Shown: positions 11,160-19,551 of the stretch, one piece after another
How positions within the stretch are numbered: position 1 is the stretch's first letter
How the letters are laid out: each line of letters begins with the position of its first letter
NCBI RefSeq assembly: GCF_019049255.1
Contig: NZ_JAGMUJ010000081.1
Coordinates: forward strand, 1 to 64,000
Reading direction: 5' to 3'
Source of the DNA: Streptomyces sp. AC558_RSS880
GTDB taxonomy: Bacteria > Actinomycetota > Actinomycetes > Streptomycetales > Streptomycetaceae
Length of the DNA: 64,000 nt
Program-made: the position numbers and the translations under genes
Notes under the pieces: generated by a model
What the model saw: only the letters and a program-made list of their open reading frames with translations
Databases searched by the model: none
What the model was told of the DNA's origin: nothing

Positions 11160-12033
11160 TGTCCCGGATGCCCGCGAAGAGGTCGTCCTCGGGGAGGGAC
11201 GTATCGACGAGCGACTTCGCGAGCTCGTACTCCTCCGTCGGCCAGACCTCCCGCTGGAGGTCCATCGGCACCCGGAACCAGCCCCCGTCGGGGTCGATCT
11301 GCGTCGCGTGCGCGATCAGCGCCTTGTCACGGATCTCGAAGAAGTCGGCGCACGGCACGTGCGTGGTGAGCGTGCGCTCCTTGCGCTCGAACTCGCTCCA
11401 GCGCTTCAGCCAGTCCCCGTACGGCGACTCCAGGCCGCGGTCCAGCATCGCCTGGTGCAGCGCCTCGGTGCGGGGACGGTTGAAGCCCTGGTTGTAGTAC
11501 ACCTTCAGCGGCTGGTACGCCGGGCCGTACTCGCCCTCCGGGTACTTCTCGGTGTCCGCCGCGCCCTCGAACGCCACCATCGTGATCTTGTGGGTCATGA
11601 TGTGGTCGGGGTGCGGGTAGCCGCCGTTCTCGTCATAGGTGGTGATCACCTGGGGACGGAAGGAGCGGATCTTCCGCACCAGCTCACCGGCCGCCTTGTC
11701 GACGTCCTCCAGGGCGAAGCAGCCCTCCGGCAGCGGCGGCAGCGGGTCGCCCTCGGGCAGCCCGGAGTCGACGAACCCGAGCCACTCCTGCTTCACGCCC
11801 AGGATCTCCCGGGCCTCGTCCATCTCCTTCCTGCGCACCTCGTGGATGTGCTCCTCGATGTAGGCGTCGCCCTGCAGTTTCGGGTTGAGGATGGAGCCGC
11901 GCTCCCCGCCCGTGCAGGTCACCACCAGCACGTCCACCCCCTCGGACACGTACTTCGCCATGGTGGCCGCGCCCTTGCTCGACTCGTCGTCGGGGTGGGC
12001 GTGCACGGCCATCAGTCGCAGCTGGTCAGTCAA
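11152..12033 (-). CDS. mca: Mycothiol S-conjugate amidase
   Basis: A 293-residue LmbE/PIG-L family zinc amidase. It cleaves mycothiol S-conjugates of electrophiles and antibiotics into glucosaminyl-inositol and a mercapturic acid that is exported, so it is a cytoplasmic detoxification enzyme. The N-terminal zinc-binding motif AVHAHPDDES (residues 9-18) and the second histidine motif in GGYPHPDHIMTHK are present. The start is a TTG at 12033 with GAGGA about 7 nt upstream; the next in-frame ATG would remove the conserved first strand. It faces the DUF4307 gene divergently and overlaps or abuts the small membrane protein downstream. Confidence 0.96.
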   Translation of the reverse strand: MTDQLRLMAVHAHPDDESSKGAATMAKYVSEGVDVLVVTCTGGERGSILNPKLQGDAYIEEHIHEVRRKEMDEAREILGVKQEWLGFVDSGLPEGDPLPPLPEGCFALEDVDKAAGELVRKIRSFRPQVITTYDENGGYPHPDHIMTHKITMVAFEGAADTEKYPEGEYGPAYQPLKVYYNQGFNRPRTEALHQAMLDRGLESPYGDWLKRWSEFERKERTLTTHVPCADFFEIRDKALIAHATQIDPDGGWFRVPMDLQREVWPTEEYELAKSLVDTSLPEDDLFAGIRDNA

Positions 12034-12182
12034 GACTCAATCCTCAAGTCGGTCGGCGCCCTCAGTGCGGCGGCGCAGTAGCAGGCTTCTATAGTGACCG
12101 AATCGGGGGACGAATAATTCCGGGGTTTTCCACTCCGGGGCCTGCCAAGGGACACCGGTTCCCTCCTGCCGAGGAGACGATC

Positions 12183-12581
12183 ATGAGTACGCCGAGCGCG
12201 CGGCTGCCCGAGGGCCGTTACGGCCGCTCCTCCGACCAGCAGGCCGACCGCACCCTCAAGGCCGTCGGCGCCGTGCTGTCGGTGCTGATGCTCGCGCTGA
12301 TCGGCTGGTTCGGCTACCACCACGTCGTCCAGAACGAGATCAGCGCCGAGGTGATCGGTTTCGACACCGCCGAGGACTCGGTGAAGGTGCACCTGGAGGT
12401 GCACAAGGACGCGGGGACCGCCGGCTACTGCACGGTCCGCTCCCAGGCCGAGGACGGCGCCGAGGTGGGCCGCGCCGACTTCCGCTTCGACGAGGACGCC
12501 ACGCGCGTCGACGAGGTCGTCACGCTCCGCACCACCTCGCGGGGCACCTCGGCCGAGCTCGTCGGCTGCCACACGGACTGA
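12183..12581 (+). CDS. DUF4307 family membrane protein
   Basis: A 132-residue protein with one membrane segment near residues 25-47 (LKAVGAVLSVLMLALIGWFGYHH). An extracytoplasmic beta-rich domain of about 80 residues follows with two cysteines (GYCTV and VGCHTD) that may pair. The ATG has GAGGAGA upstream. This family is conserved next to mca in actinobacteria. Its function is unknown. Confidence 0.88.
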   Translation: MSTPSARLPEGRYGRSSDQQADRTLKAVGAVLSVLMLALIGWFGYHHVVQNEISAEVIGFDTAEDSVKVHLEVHKDAGTAGYCTVRSQAEDGAEVGRADFRFDEDATRVDEVVTLRTTSRGTSAELVGCHTD

Positions 12582-12748
12582 CACCACGGGGAATACCTGG
12601 CCACTGACCTGCGCTGACATGAGTCTGGTGGCTTATGTCCTCCCCCTACGGGCACTCAATTGTTAGGCTCGTGGTTTCGCCCATCCCTGAAGGAACATCC
12701 TTCAGAGAGGGCGATGCTTTGTATTCCCAGCACCTACGAGGAGCACCT

Positions 12749-13246
12749 GTGACCCAGACCAGCGAGAACGTCACCTGGCTGACCCAGGAGGCGTACAACA
12801 AGCTCAAGGACGAGCTTGAGTACCTTACTGGTCCCGCGCGCACGGAGATCGCCGCCAAGATCGCCGCCGCGCGCGAGGAGGGCGACCTGCGGGAGAACGG
12901 CGGGTACCACGCGGCCAAGGAGGAGCAGGGCAAGCAGGAGCTCCGTGTACGCCAGCTCACCCAGCTCCTCGAGAACGCCAAGGTCGGCGAGGCCCCGGCG
13001 GCCGACGGTGTCGTGGCGCCCGGCATGGTCGTGACGATCGCCTTTGACGGCGACGAGGACGACACCCTGTCTTTCCTGCTCGCCTCCCGCGAGTACGCGA
13101 GCGCCGACATCGAGACCTACTCGCCGCAGTCCCCGCTCGGCTCGGGCGTCATCGGCCACAAGATCGGCGAGGACGCGGAGTACGAGCTGCCGAACGGCAA
13201 GAAGGCCTCGGTGAAGATCCTGGAGGCGAAGCCGTACACCGGCTGA
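12749..13246 (+). CDS. greA: Transcription elongation factor GreA
   Basis: A 165-residue Gre factor. The N-terminal coiled coil (WLTQEAYNKLKDELEYL to about residue 75) carries the tip acidic motif EEGDLRENGGYHAAKEEQ. The C-terminal FKBP-like domain holds the SPLGSGVIGHKIGED stretch. It binds RNA polymerase's secondary channel and stimulates cleavage of backtracked transcripts. The start is a GTG with GAGGAG about 7 nt upstream; an in-frame extension to 12635 is noncoding leader. The terminator at 13271 follows. Confidence 0.97.
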   Translation: MTQTSENVTWLTQEAYNKLKDELEYLTGPARTEIAAKIAAAREEGDLRENGGYHAAKEEQGKQELRVRQLTQLLENAKVGEAPAADGVVAPGMVVTIAFDGDEDDTLSFLLASREYASADIETYSPQSPLGSGVIGHKIGEDAEYELPNGKKASVKILEAKPYTG

Positions 13247-13270
13247 CCCGCCCCCGCGAGTCCCCGACGG

Positions 13271-13299
13271 GCCCCCGGCACCCCTGTGGTGCCGGGGGC
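13271..13299. terminator. Bidirectional terminator after greA
   Basis: A perfect 12-bp GC-rich stem (GCCCCCGGCACC at 13271-13282, complement at 13288-13299) with a 5-nt loop and a short downstream T-rich stretch. It lies between greA and the convergent ABC permease gene. Confidence 0.88.
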
Positions 13300-13303
13300 T
13301 TCG

Positions 13304-14149
13304 TCATGCCGCCGCCGAGCGGTACTTGCGCACGGCGAGCGTCCGGAAGAACGCGATGATCAGAATCGAGTAGATCAGCGACGCCCACACCGGGTGCTGC
13401 ATGGGCCAGGCGTCCGAGGTGGAGACCCCGGGGTTGCCGAAGAGCTCGCGGCAGGCCTGCACGGTGGCGCTGAACGGGTTCCAGTCGGCGATGTGGCGCA
13501 GCCAGGGCGTCATGTTGCTGGAGTCCACGAACGCGTTCGACACGAAGGTCACCGGGAAGAGCCAGACCAGTCCGCCGGAGGTGGCCGCCTCCGGGGTGCG
13601 CACCGACAGGCCGATGAGCGCGCCGATCCAGGTGAACGCGTACCCGGCCAGGAGGAGCAGGGCGAACGCGCCGAGCACCTCGCCGACGCTGGTGTGGGTG
13701 CGCCAGCCGACCAGGAGGGCGACGACGGCGAGCACCAGCAGGGTGAGCGCCGTCTGCACCATGTCGGCGAGGGTGCGACCGGTGAGCACCGCGCCGCGCG
13801 CCATGGGCAGGGAGCGGAAGCGGTCGATGAGCCCCTTGTGCATGTCCTCGGCGATGCCCGCCCCGGCGCCGGCGGTGGCGAAGGTGACGGTCTGCGCGAA
13901 GATGCCGGCCATCAGGAACTCGCGGTAGACCTGCGGACTCGTACTGCCGCCGATGTCCATGGACCCGCCGAACACGTACGAGAACAGCACCACGAACATG
14001 ATGGGCTGGATGAGCCCGAAGATCACCACTTCGGGAATCCGGGCCATGCGGATCAGATTGCGCTTGGCGACGACCAGGGAGTCCCGGATCGACCGGCCGA
14101 TGGGGTTGCCGGGGGCCGTGACCCGGACGGCGTCGGTGACGGCGCTCAC
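13304..14149 (-). CDS. ABC-2 type permease (DrrB-like)
   Basis: A 281-residue integral membrane protein with about six hydrophobic segments, starting around IFGLIQPIMFVVLFSYVFGG. It is typical of DrrB-type exporters that work with one ATPase subunit to pump hydrophobic drugs or lipids. The GTG start overlaps the TGA of the upstream ATPase gene (GTGA), so the two are translationally coupled. The substrate cannot be read from sequence. Confidence 0.92.
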   Translation of the reverse strand: MSAVTDAVRVTAPGNPIGRSIRDSLVVAKRNLIRMARIPEVVIFGLIQPIMFVVLFSYVFGGSMDIGGSTSPQVYREFLMAGIFAQTVTFATAGAGAGIAEDMHKGLIDRFRSLPMARGAVLTGRTLADMVQTALTLLVLAVVALLVGWRTHTSVGEVLGAFALLLLAGYAFTWIGALIGLSVRTPEAATSGGLVWLFPVTFVSNAFVDSSNMTPWLRHIADWNPFSATVQACRELFGNPGVSTSDAWPMQHPVWASLIYSILIIAFFRTLAVRKYRSAAA

Positions 14150-15141
14150 TTCGCGGCCTCCTTGCTGTCCTCGTTCTCGGCCCCGGCCTCCGCGACATGG
14201 CCGGTGAGGGAGAGGAAGACGTCGTCGAGGGTGGGGCGGCGCAGACCGATGTCGTCGATCTCGATGCCTTCGGTGTCGAGGTCGCGGATGATCTCGGCGA
14301 GGAGCTTCGCGCCGCCGGAGACCGGTGTGGTGATCTTGCGCATGTGGTCCTCGACCGTCGTGTCGCCCTGGCCGGCGCCGCGCAGGCTGTACTTGTCGAG
14401 GAGGGCGGAGGCGGCCCGGATGTGCTCGCGCTCGTGCACCACGACCTCGACGCGCTCGCCGCCGGTGCGGGCCTTGAGCTGGTCGGAGGTGCCCTGGGCG
14501 ATGACCCGGCCGTGGTCGACGACCGCGATGTCGTGGGCCAGGTGGTCGGCCTCCTCCAGGTACTGGGTGGTGAGCAGCAGCGTCGTACCGCCGGAGACCA
14601 GCTGTTTGATCACTTCCCACAACTGCTGGCGGTTGCGCGGGTCGAGGCCGGTCGTCGGCTCGTCCATGAACATCACGGGCGGCGAGACGACCAGGGCGGC
14701 GGCGAGGTCGAGCCGGCGGCGCATGCCTCCGGAGTAGGTCTTGGCGGTGCGGTCTGCGGCGTCCGCGAGGTTGAACTGCTCCAGCAGTTCGTCCGCGCGG
14801 GCCTTCGCCGCCTTCGCCTTCATCTGGTAGAGCTGTCCGACCATCTGCAGGTTCTCGCGGCCGGTCAGGTACTCGTCGACGGCGGCGAACTGGCCGGACA
14901 GGCCGATGGAGCGGCGTACGGCGTCGGGTTGCTTCAGCACGTCGAGGCCGGCGACGACCGCCCTGCCGCTGTCGGGCCGCAGCAGGGTGGTCAGGCAGCG
15001 GACGGTGGTGGTCTTGCCCGCGCCGTTCGGCCCGAGCAGGCCCAGGACGGTGCCCTCGGGGACATCGAGGTCGACGCCGTCCAGCGCCCTTACGTTCCCG
15101 AAGGTCTTCACTAAGCCTTCGGCATGGATGGCGCCTGGCAT
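14146..15141 (-). CDS. ABC transporter ATP-binding protein (DrrA-like)
   Basis: A 331-residue ATPase with Walker A GPNGAGKTT, signature SGGMRRRLDLA, Walker B MFMDEPTTGLDP and the C-terminal DrrA extension ending in acidic/Lys residues. It energises the permease encoded immediately downstream. The ATG at 15141 has GGAGA about 5 nt upstream. A strong promoter with an operator-like palindrome lies about 120 bp upstream at 15262-15290. The operon has no adjacent regulator gene. Confidence 0.95.
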   Translation of the reverse strand: MPGAIHAEGLVKTFGNVRALDGVDLDVPEGTVLGLLGPNGAGKTTTVRCLTTLLRPDSGRAVVAGLDVLKQPDAVRRSIGLSGQFAAVDEYLTGRENLQMVGQLYQMKAKAAKARADELLEQFNLADAADRTAKTYSGGMRRRLDLAAALVVSPPVMFMDEPTTGLDPRNRQQLWEVIKQLVSGGTTLLLTTQYLEEADHLAHDIAVVDHGRVIAQGTSDQLKARTGGERVEVVVHEREHIRAASALLDKYSLRGAGQGDTTVEDHMRKITTPVSGGAKLLAEIIRDLDTEGIEIDDIGLRRPTLDDVFLSLTGHVAEAGAENEDSKEAAK

Positions 15142-15261
15142 ATCAGTCTCCACGTCGTTGTGATTCTTCGGAAAGCCTAGGTTTGCGCGCTCCGGCGCGC
15201 TGAGGTTTTTCGCCGGGCGCGGGCGGCGGGACGGGCGACGGCACCCGGCGGCGAGAGAAAC

Positions 15262-15290
15262 ACCATAACGCGATGTATCGCGTCTCACAA
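15262..15290 (-). promoter_or_regulatory. Promoter of the DrrAB-like operon with operator in the spacer
   Basis: Read on the minus strand: a TTGTGA -35 (15290-15285), a 17-nt spacer and a TATGGT -10 (15267-15262). The spacer contains a perfect palindrome, ACGCGAT-GT-ATCGCGT at 15268-15283. A repressor bound there would block RNA polymerase directly. TetR- or PadR-type repressors often use such sites. The leader before the ATPase ATG is roughly 115 nt. Confidence 0.75.
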
Positions 15291-15325
15291 TGGACTTACC
15301 CGAAGGAGTGACGCCGCGTCGGGCG

Positions 15326-16555
15326 TCAGTCCATGACCGTGTAACCCGCCTCGCGCAGGGCCCGTTCGACCTCCGCGCAGTGCTCCGGGCCCTTGGTCTC
15401 CAGGTGCAGCTCGACCTCCGCCTCCGTGAGCCCGAGCCGGGGGTCGGTCCGTACGTGGCTCACGTCGAGGACGTTGGCGTCGGCCACCGACAGCGCCCCC
15501 AGCAGCGACGCGAGCGCGCCCGGCCGGTCCGTCAGGCGCAGCCGTACGGCCAGGTAGCGGCCCTGCGCGGCCATGCCGTGCCGCAGCACCCGCTCCATCA
15601 GCACCGGGTCCACGTTGCCGCCGGACAGCACCGCGACGACCGGTCCCTCGAAGGCCCCGGGCCGGCTCAGCAGCGCCGCGACCGGGCTCGCCCCGGCCGG
15701 CTCGACGACCAGCTTGGCCCGCTCCAGGCACAGCAGCAGCGCGGCCGACAACTCGTCCTCGGTGACCGTGCACACCTCGTCCACCAGCTCGCCGACGATC
15801 CCGAACGGCACGTCACCGGGCCGTCCCACCTTGATCCCGTCGGCCATCGTCGCCGGGTCGCGCACCGACACCGGACGCCCGGCCGCCAGCGAGGGCGGGT
15901 ACGCCGCCGCGCCCGCCGCCTGCACGCCGACGATCCGCACGTCGGGCCGCAGCGCCTTCACCGCGACCGCGATCCCGGCGGCCAGCCCGCCCCCGCCGAT
16001 CCCGACGACGATCGTGCGCACCTCGGGGCACTGGTCCAGGATCTCCAGGCCCACCGTGCCCTGGCCCGCGATGACGTCCGGGTGGTCGAAGGGGTGGATG
16101 AACACGGCGCCCGTCTCGTGCGCGTACTCCGTCGCCGCGGCCAGCGTCTCGTCGACCACCTGGCCCTGCAGGCGCACCTCGGCGCCGTACTCCCGGGTCG
16201 CGCTGATCTTCGGCAGCGGGGCGCCCTTCGGCATGAACACCGTGGACCGCACCCCGAGCAGCGAGGACGCCAGCGCGACACCCTGCGCGTGGTTGCCGGC
16301 GCTCGCCGCGACGACACCGGCGGCCCGCTCCTCGGGCAGCAGCCCGGCGATCCGGACGTACGCGCCGCGCAGTTTGAACGACCCCGTCCGCTGCAGGTTC
16401 TCGCACTTCAGGTGCACCGGCGCGCCCACCCGCCGGGACAGGTGCCTGCTGCCCTCCAGCGCGGTCGTCCGTGCCACGCCCGAGAGCATCTTCTGGGCGC
16501 CGCGCACGTCGTCGAGGGTGACGGTCCGCAGGTGTTCGGCCGTGCTGTAGCTCAT
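15326..16555 (-). CDS. ilvA: Threonine ammonia-lyase (threonine dehydratase)
   Basis: A 409-residue PLP enzyme that deaminates threonine to 2-oxobutyrate, feeding isoleucine synthesis or catabolism. The PLP lysine is Lys61 in RTGSFKLRGAY. A glycine-rich phosphate-binding loop (GIGGGGLAAG) is present. The C-terminal approximately 80 residues form one ACT-type regulatory domain (LRLTDRPGALASLLGAL). The length with a single ACT domain fits the TdcB/IlvA-short type. The ATG at 16555 has GGAG just upstream. It is divergent from the MarR gene. Confidence 0.94.
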   Translation of the reverse strand: MSYSTAEHLRTVTLDDVRGAQKMLSGVARTTALEGSRHLSRRVGAPVHLKCENLQRTGSFKLRGAYVRIAGLLPEERAAGVVAASAGNHAQGVALASSLLGVRSTVFMPKGAPLPKISATREYGAEVRLQGQVVDETLAAATEYAHETGAVFIHPFDHPDVIAGQGTVGLEILDQCPEVRTIVVGIGGGGLAAGIAVAVKALRPDVRIVGVQAAGAAAYPPSLAAGRPVSVRDPATMADGIKVGRPGDVPFGIVGELVDEVCTVTEDELSAALLLCLERAKLVVEPAGASPVAALLSRPGAFEGPVVAVLSGGNVDPVLMERVLRHGMAAQGRYLAVRLRLTDRPGALASLLGALSVADANVLDVSHVRTDPRLGLTEAEVELHLETKGPEHCAEVERALREAGYTVMD

Positions 16556-16699
16556 GACTCCAGGATCGCAGTTCGCCTCCGGCGGCGGCCGGTGTGACCA
16601 ACCCGCGGACTCGGCTTTGCGCAGCGCCGGTACGGGCCGTCGTCCGGCCGCGTACCCTGTCCCCCAATTAGCAGCCCTCCACGAAGTGAGCCCCCGGCC

Positions 16700-17218
16700 A
16701 TGCCCACAACACCTGATATGTCGATGGACATGAGGACGGACCTGACGGCCGTCGGTGACACCGGTCTTCTCGACACGCTGCAGCACGAGGTGGCATTGTT
16801 CGCACGCCGTGCCGAACAGACGCGTCTGGGCGGGGTCGGCCAGGTGCGCAACTCGATGGACCGTGCCGCGTACCTGCTGCTCAACCGCCTCGACAAAGAA
16901 GGCCCGATGGGCGTCAAGGCGCTCGCCTCGAGCATGGGCATCGACTCCTCGACGGTCACCCGGCAGGTCGCCCCGCTCGTGGACACCGGCCTGGTCAAAC
17001 GGACCTCGCACCCCGAGGACGGACGCGCGGTCGTGCTCCAGCTGTCCCCGCGCGGGCAGTCGCGCCTGGAGGAAGTGCGCTCCTCCCGCCGCCAGTTGAT
17101 GGCCGAACTGACCCAGGACTGGGACGCGGAGGAACGTGAGGCGTTCTGCACGCTCCTGACGCGCTTCAACGGCGCGCTGTCCGCTCGGATGTCCGCGCAG
17201 GACCAGACGGACTCCTGA
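16700..17218 (+). CDS. MarR family transcriptional regulator
   Basis: A 172-residue winged-helix protein. The HTH (GPMGVKALASSMGIDSSTV) and the wing with the family DxR signature (HPEDGRAVVLQLSPRG) are clear, flanked by N- and C-terminal dimerisation helices. It may control itself or the divergent threonine dehydratase across the 144-bp intergenic region; I see no convincing operator to prove it. Confidence 0.92.
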   Translation: MPTTPDMSMDMRTDLTAVGDTGLLDTLQHEVALFARRAEQTRLGGVGQVRNSMDRAAYLLLNRLDKEGPMGVKALASSMGIDSSTVTRQVAPLVDTGLVKRTSHPEDGRAVVLQLSPRGQSRLEEVRSSRRQLMAELTQDWDAEEREAFCTLLTRFNGALSARMSAQDQTDS

Positions 17219-17266
17219 TCTCCGGGGGCAGCGCTCCCAGACCCCCTTCGGCCTGAACGGCCTCGT

Positions 17267-17312
17267 CCTCAAACGCCGGAGGGGCTGATTTCAGCCCCTC
17301 CGGCGTTTGAGG
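17267..17312. terminator. Common streptomycete intergenic hairpin
   Basis: A 22-bp perfect inverted repeat with a 2-nt loop: arm 1 at 17267-17288 starts CCTCAAACGCCGG, arm 2 at 17291-17312. It is followed by GGGGTCCGGGGCGGAGCCCC, a second small palindrome. The CTCAAACGCCGGAGGGGCTG hairpin recurs between genes in Streptomyces genomes and acts as a terminator-like repeat. Bases 17219-17425 contain nothing else except the start region of the next gene. Confidence 0.88.
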
Positions 17313-17425
17313 AGCGGGGTCCGGGGCGGAGCCCCGGGTTCGGGACGGGAAGGGGCGGCGGGGGCGAAAAAACCGGAGCGTCACGCGCGCACGTCCCTTG
17401 ACCCAGGGGTACACCCTGGCCTGAT

Positions 17426-17968
17426 ATGAGAACCGAGGGCTCTCACCGGCGACGGGAGGCGCGGTTGCACCCACGGCACACGTCCCAGGACGACCTCCGC
17501 GCCCGCGAGTTCGAGGCGTACGTCGCGGGCGCCGGCACCCGGTTGCTGCACACCGCGACCCTGCTCACCGCCGAGGCCCCGGACGACAACCCGCACGCGC
17601 GGCGCCTGCTGACCCTGGCGCTGGCCCACACGTACGCGGGCTGGCACCGGCTGCGCGGCGGGGACCCCTACGCCCACACCCGCCGGTACCTGGCGACCCG
17701 CTTCGCGAACGACGCCTGGCACCGCCGCGGCGGACTGCTCCCCTCCCGTGCCCGCCCGGAAGGCCCGCTGGCCCGGCTCTCCCCGCAGGAACGCCTGATC
17801 CTGGTACTGCGGCTGTACGAGGGGATCGCCGAGGAACAGACGGCGGCCCTGCTCGGCCTGTCCGCGGAGCGCGTGCGGACCGTCTTCCACCGCGCGATGG
17901 CCGCCGTACTGCGCCCGTCCCCGGGACCGGCCCCCGCGGTGGGCGGCGTCAAGGCGGTGCCGTCGTGA
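17426..17968 (+). CDS. ECF-like RNA polymerase sigma factor-related protein
   Basis: A 180-residue protein. The C-terminal half is a clear sigma-70 region 4 HTH (LSPQERLILVLRLYEGIAEEQTAALLGLSAERV). The N-terminal half (REFEAYVAGAGTRLLHTATLLT) aligns loosely with region 2 of SigE-type Streptomyces ECF factors but is weakened. It may be a divergent ECF sigma or an HTH regulator derived from one. Its GTGA overlap with a small membrane protein gene suggests a sigma/anti-sigma-like pair. Confidence 0.75.
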   Translation: MRTEGSHRRREARLHPRHTSQDDLRAREFEAYVAGAGTRLLHTATLLTAEAPDDNPHARRLLTLALAHTYAGWHRLRGGDPYAHTRRYLATRFANDAWHRRGGLLPSRARPEGPLARLSPQERLILVLRLYEGIAEEQTAALLGLSAERVRTVFHRAMAAVLRPSPGPAPAVGGVKAVPS

Positions 17969-18213
17969 CCCGGATGAGGCGTGAGGCGACCGTACGGCGG
18001 ATGCTGGAGCAGTCGCCGCCGCCCGTGCCGCCCGGGCTGCACGCGGAGGCGGTGCGCCGCGGGGCCCGCATCCTGCGCCGCAGGACGCTCGCCCGCCGCG
18101 TGATGTGGCTGCTGTTGCTGGCGGGGAGCGTGGCGTTCGTGGTGTGGGCGCTGACGGCCCGTCCCTGGGTGGAGCCGCCGTCGGAGACGACTCCACCGCT
18201 CATGGGCTGGTGA
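17965..18213 (+). CDS. Small membrane protein coupled to the sigma-like gene
   Basis: An 82-residue protein. A basic N-terminal cytoplasmic half (residues 1-45) is followed by one membrane segment (VMWLLLLAGSVAFVVWAL) and a short Pro-rich exterior tail ending MGW. The GTG start overlaps the upstream stop by the GTGA arrangement. Position and topology fit an accessory or anti-sigma-like partner, but no zinc-binding anti-sigma motif (HxxxCxxC) is present, so the role is unproven. Confidence 0.78.
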   Translation: MTRMRREATVRRMLEQSPPPVPPGLHAEAVRRGARILRRRTLARRVMWLLLLAGSVAFVVWALTARPWVEPPSETTPPLMGW

Positions 18214-18216
18214 CCG

Positions 18217-19374
18217 TCAGCGCCCGAGCGCCTGCTGGAGGTCTTCGAGCAGGTCGTCGACGTTCTCGATGCCCACGGAGAGGCGCACCAGGTCGGCGGG
18301 GACCTCGAGCGCGGAACCGGCCGCGGACGCGTGCGTCATCCGCCCGGGGTGCTCGATCAGCGACTCGACGCCGCCCAGGGACTCGCCGAGCGTGAACACC
18401 CTGGCCCGGTTGCAGACCTCGACGGCCGCCTCCTCGCCGCCCTCCACGCGGAAGGAGACCATGCCGCCGAAGGCGCGCATCTGCTTGGCGGCGACCTCGT
18501 GGCCGGGGTGGTCGGGCAGCCCCGGGTACAGGACGCTCGTCACGCGCGCGTGGCGGGTGAGCATGTCGGCGACCTTCGTGGCGTTCTCGCTGTGCCGGTC
18601 CATGCGGACCGAGAGCGTCTTGGTGCCGCGCAGCACCAGCCAGGAGTCGAAGGGGCCGGCGACCGCGCCCATCGCGTTCTGGTGGAAGGCAAGCTCCTCG
18701 CCCAGCTCCGCGTCGCCGGTGATCAGGGCGCCGCCGACGACGTCGGAGTGGCCGCCCATGTACTTGGTCAGGGAGTGCACGACGACGTCCGCGCCGAGTG
18801 CGAGCGGCTGCTGGAGGTAGGGCGTGGCGAAGGTGTTGTCGACGACGAGCCGGGCGCCCGCGTCCCGGGCGACCTGGGCCACGGCGGCGATGTCGGTGAT
18901 GCCGAGCAGCGGGTTGGAGGGGGTCTCCACCCAGACGGCCTTGGTCTTCGGGGTGAGGGCGGCCCGCACCGCGGCCGGGTCGGAGGTGTCGGCCACCGAC
19001 CACTCCACGCCCCACCGTGCGACGACCTTGGCGAAGAGCCGGAACGTGCCGCCGTACGCGTCGTTCGGGATCACCACGTGGTCGCCGGGGCTGAGCAGCG
19101 TACGCAACAGGCAGTCCTCGGCCGCCAGTCCGGACGCGAACGCGAGGCCGCGGCGGCCGCCCTCCAGGGCGGCGAGGTTCTCCTCCAGCGCGGTCCTGGT
19201 CGGATTGGCGCTGCGGCTGTACTCGTAGCCGCCGCGCAGGCCGCCGACGCCGTCCTGCTTGTAGGTGGACACCTGGTAGATCGGCGGGACGACCGCGCCC
19301 GTCAGGGGGTCGGCGGTGTTGCCCGCGTGGATCGCGAGCGTCTCGAAGTGCTGACTGATGTGCCTGTCGCTCAT
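18217..19374 (-). CDS. metB: Cystathionine gamma-synthase / trans-sulfuration PLP enzyme
   Basis: A 385-residue Cys/Met-metabolism PLP enzyme. The phosphate-binding residues YEYSRSANPTR (50-60) and the PLP lysine Lys204 in HSLTKYMGGHSD are present, as is the C-terminal LGGVESLIEHPG motif. It condenses an activated homoserine with cysteine to cystathionine. A gamma-lyase activity cannot be excluded by sequence alone. The ATG at 19374 gives the family start SDRHISQHFETLAIHAG. It ends 3 bp from the convergent membrane-protein gene. Confidence 0.94.
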   Translation of the reverse strand: MSDRHISQHFETLAIHAGNTADPLTGAVVPPIYQVSTYKQDGVGGLRGGYEYSRSANPTRTALEENLAALEGGRRGLAFASGLAAEDCLLRTLLSPGDHVVIPNDAYGGTFRLFAKVVARWGVEWSVADTSDPAAVRAALTPKTKAVWVETPSNPLLGITDIAAVAQVARDAGARLVVDNTFATPYLQQPLALGADVVVHSLTKYMGGHSDVVGGALITGDAELGEELAFHQNAMGAVAGPFDSWLVLRGTKTLSVRMDRHSENATKVADMLTRHARVTSVLYPGLPDHPGHEVAAKQMRAFGGMVSFRVEGGEEAAVEVCNRARVFTLGESLGGVESLIEHPGRMTHASAAGSALEVPADLVRLSVGIENVDDLLEDLQQALGR

Positions 19375-19551
19375 GGGCACCGAGGGTAGTGCGCGCACGG
19401 TGCGGATGACGGACGCGGAGGGGCGACGCGGACGGAGCGGGCGGGTGGAGCGGGCGGACGGAGCGGGTGGAGCGGGCGGACGCCGGGAGTTTTCCACAGG
19501 GTCCGGCACCGGGTTGGCCAATTGTCGGCGTGGTCTGGTTCGCTTGGTGGC

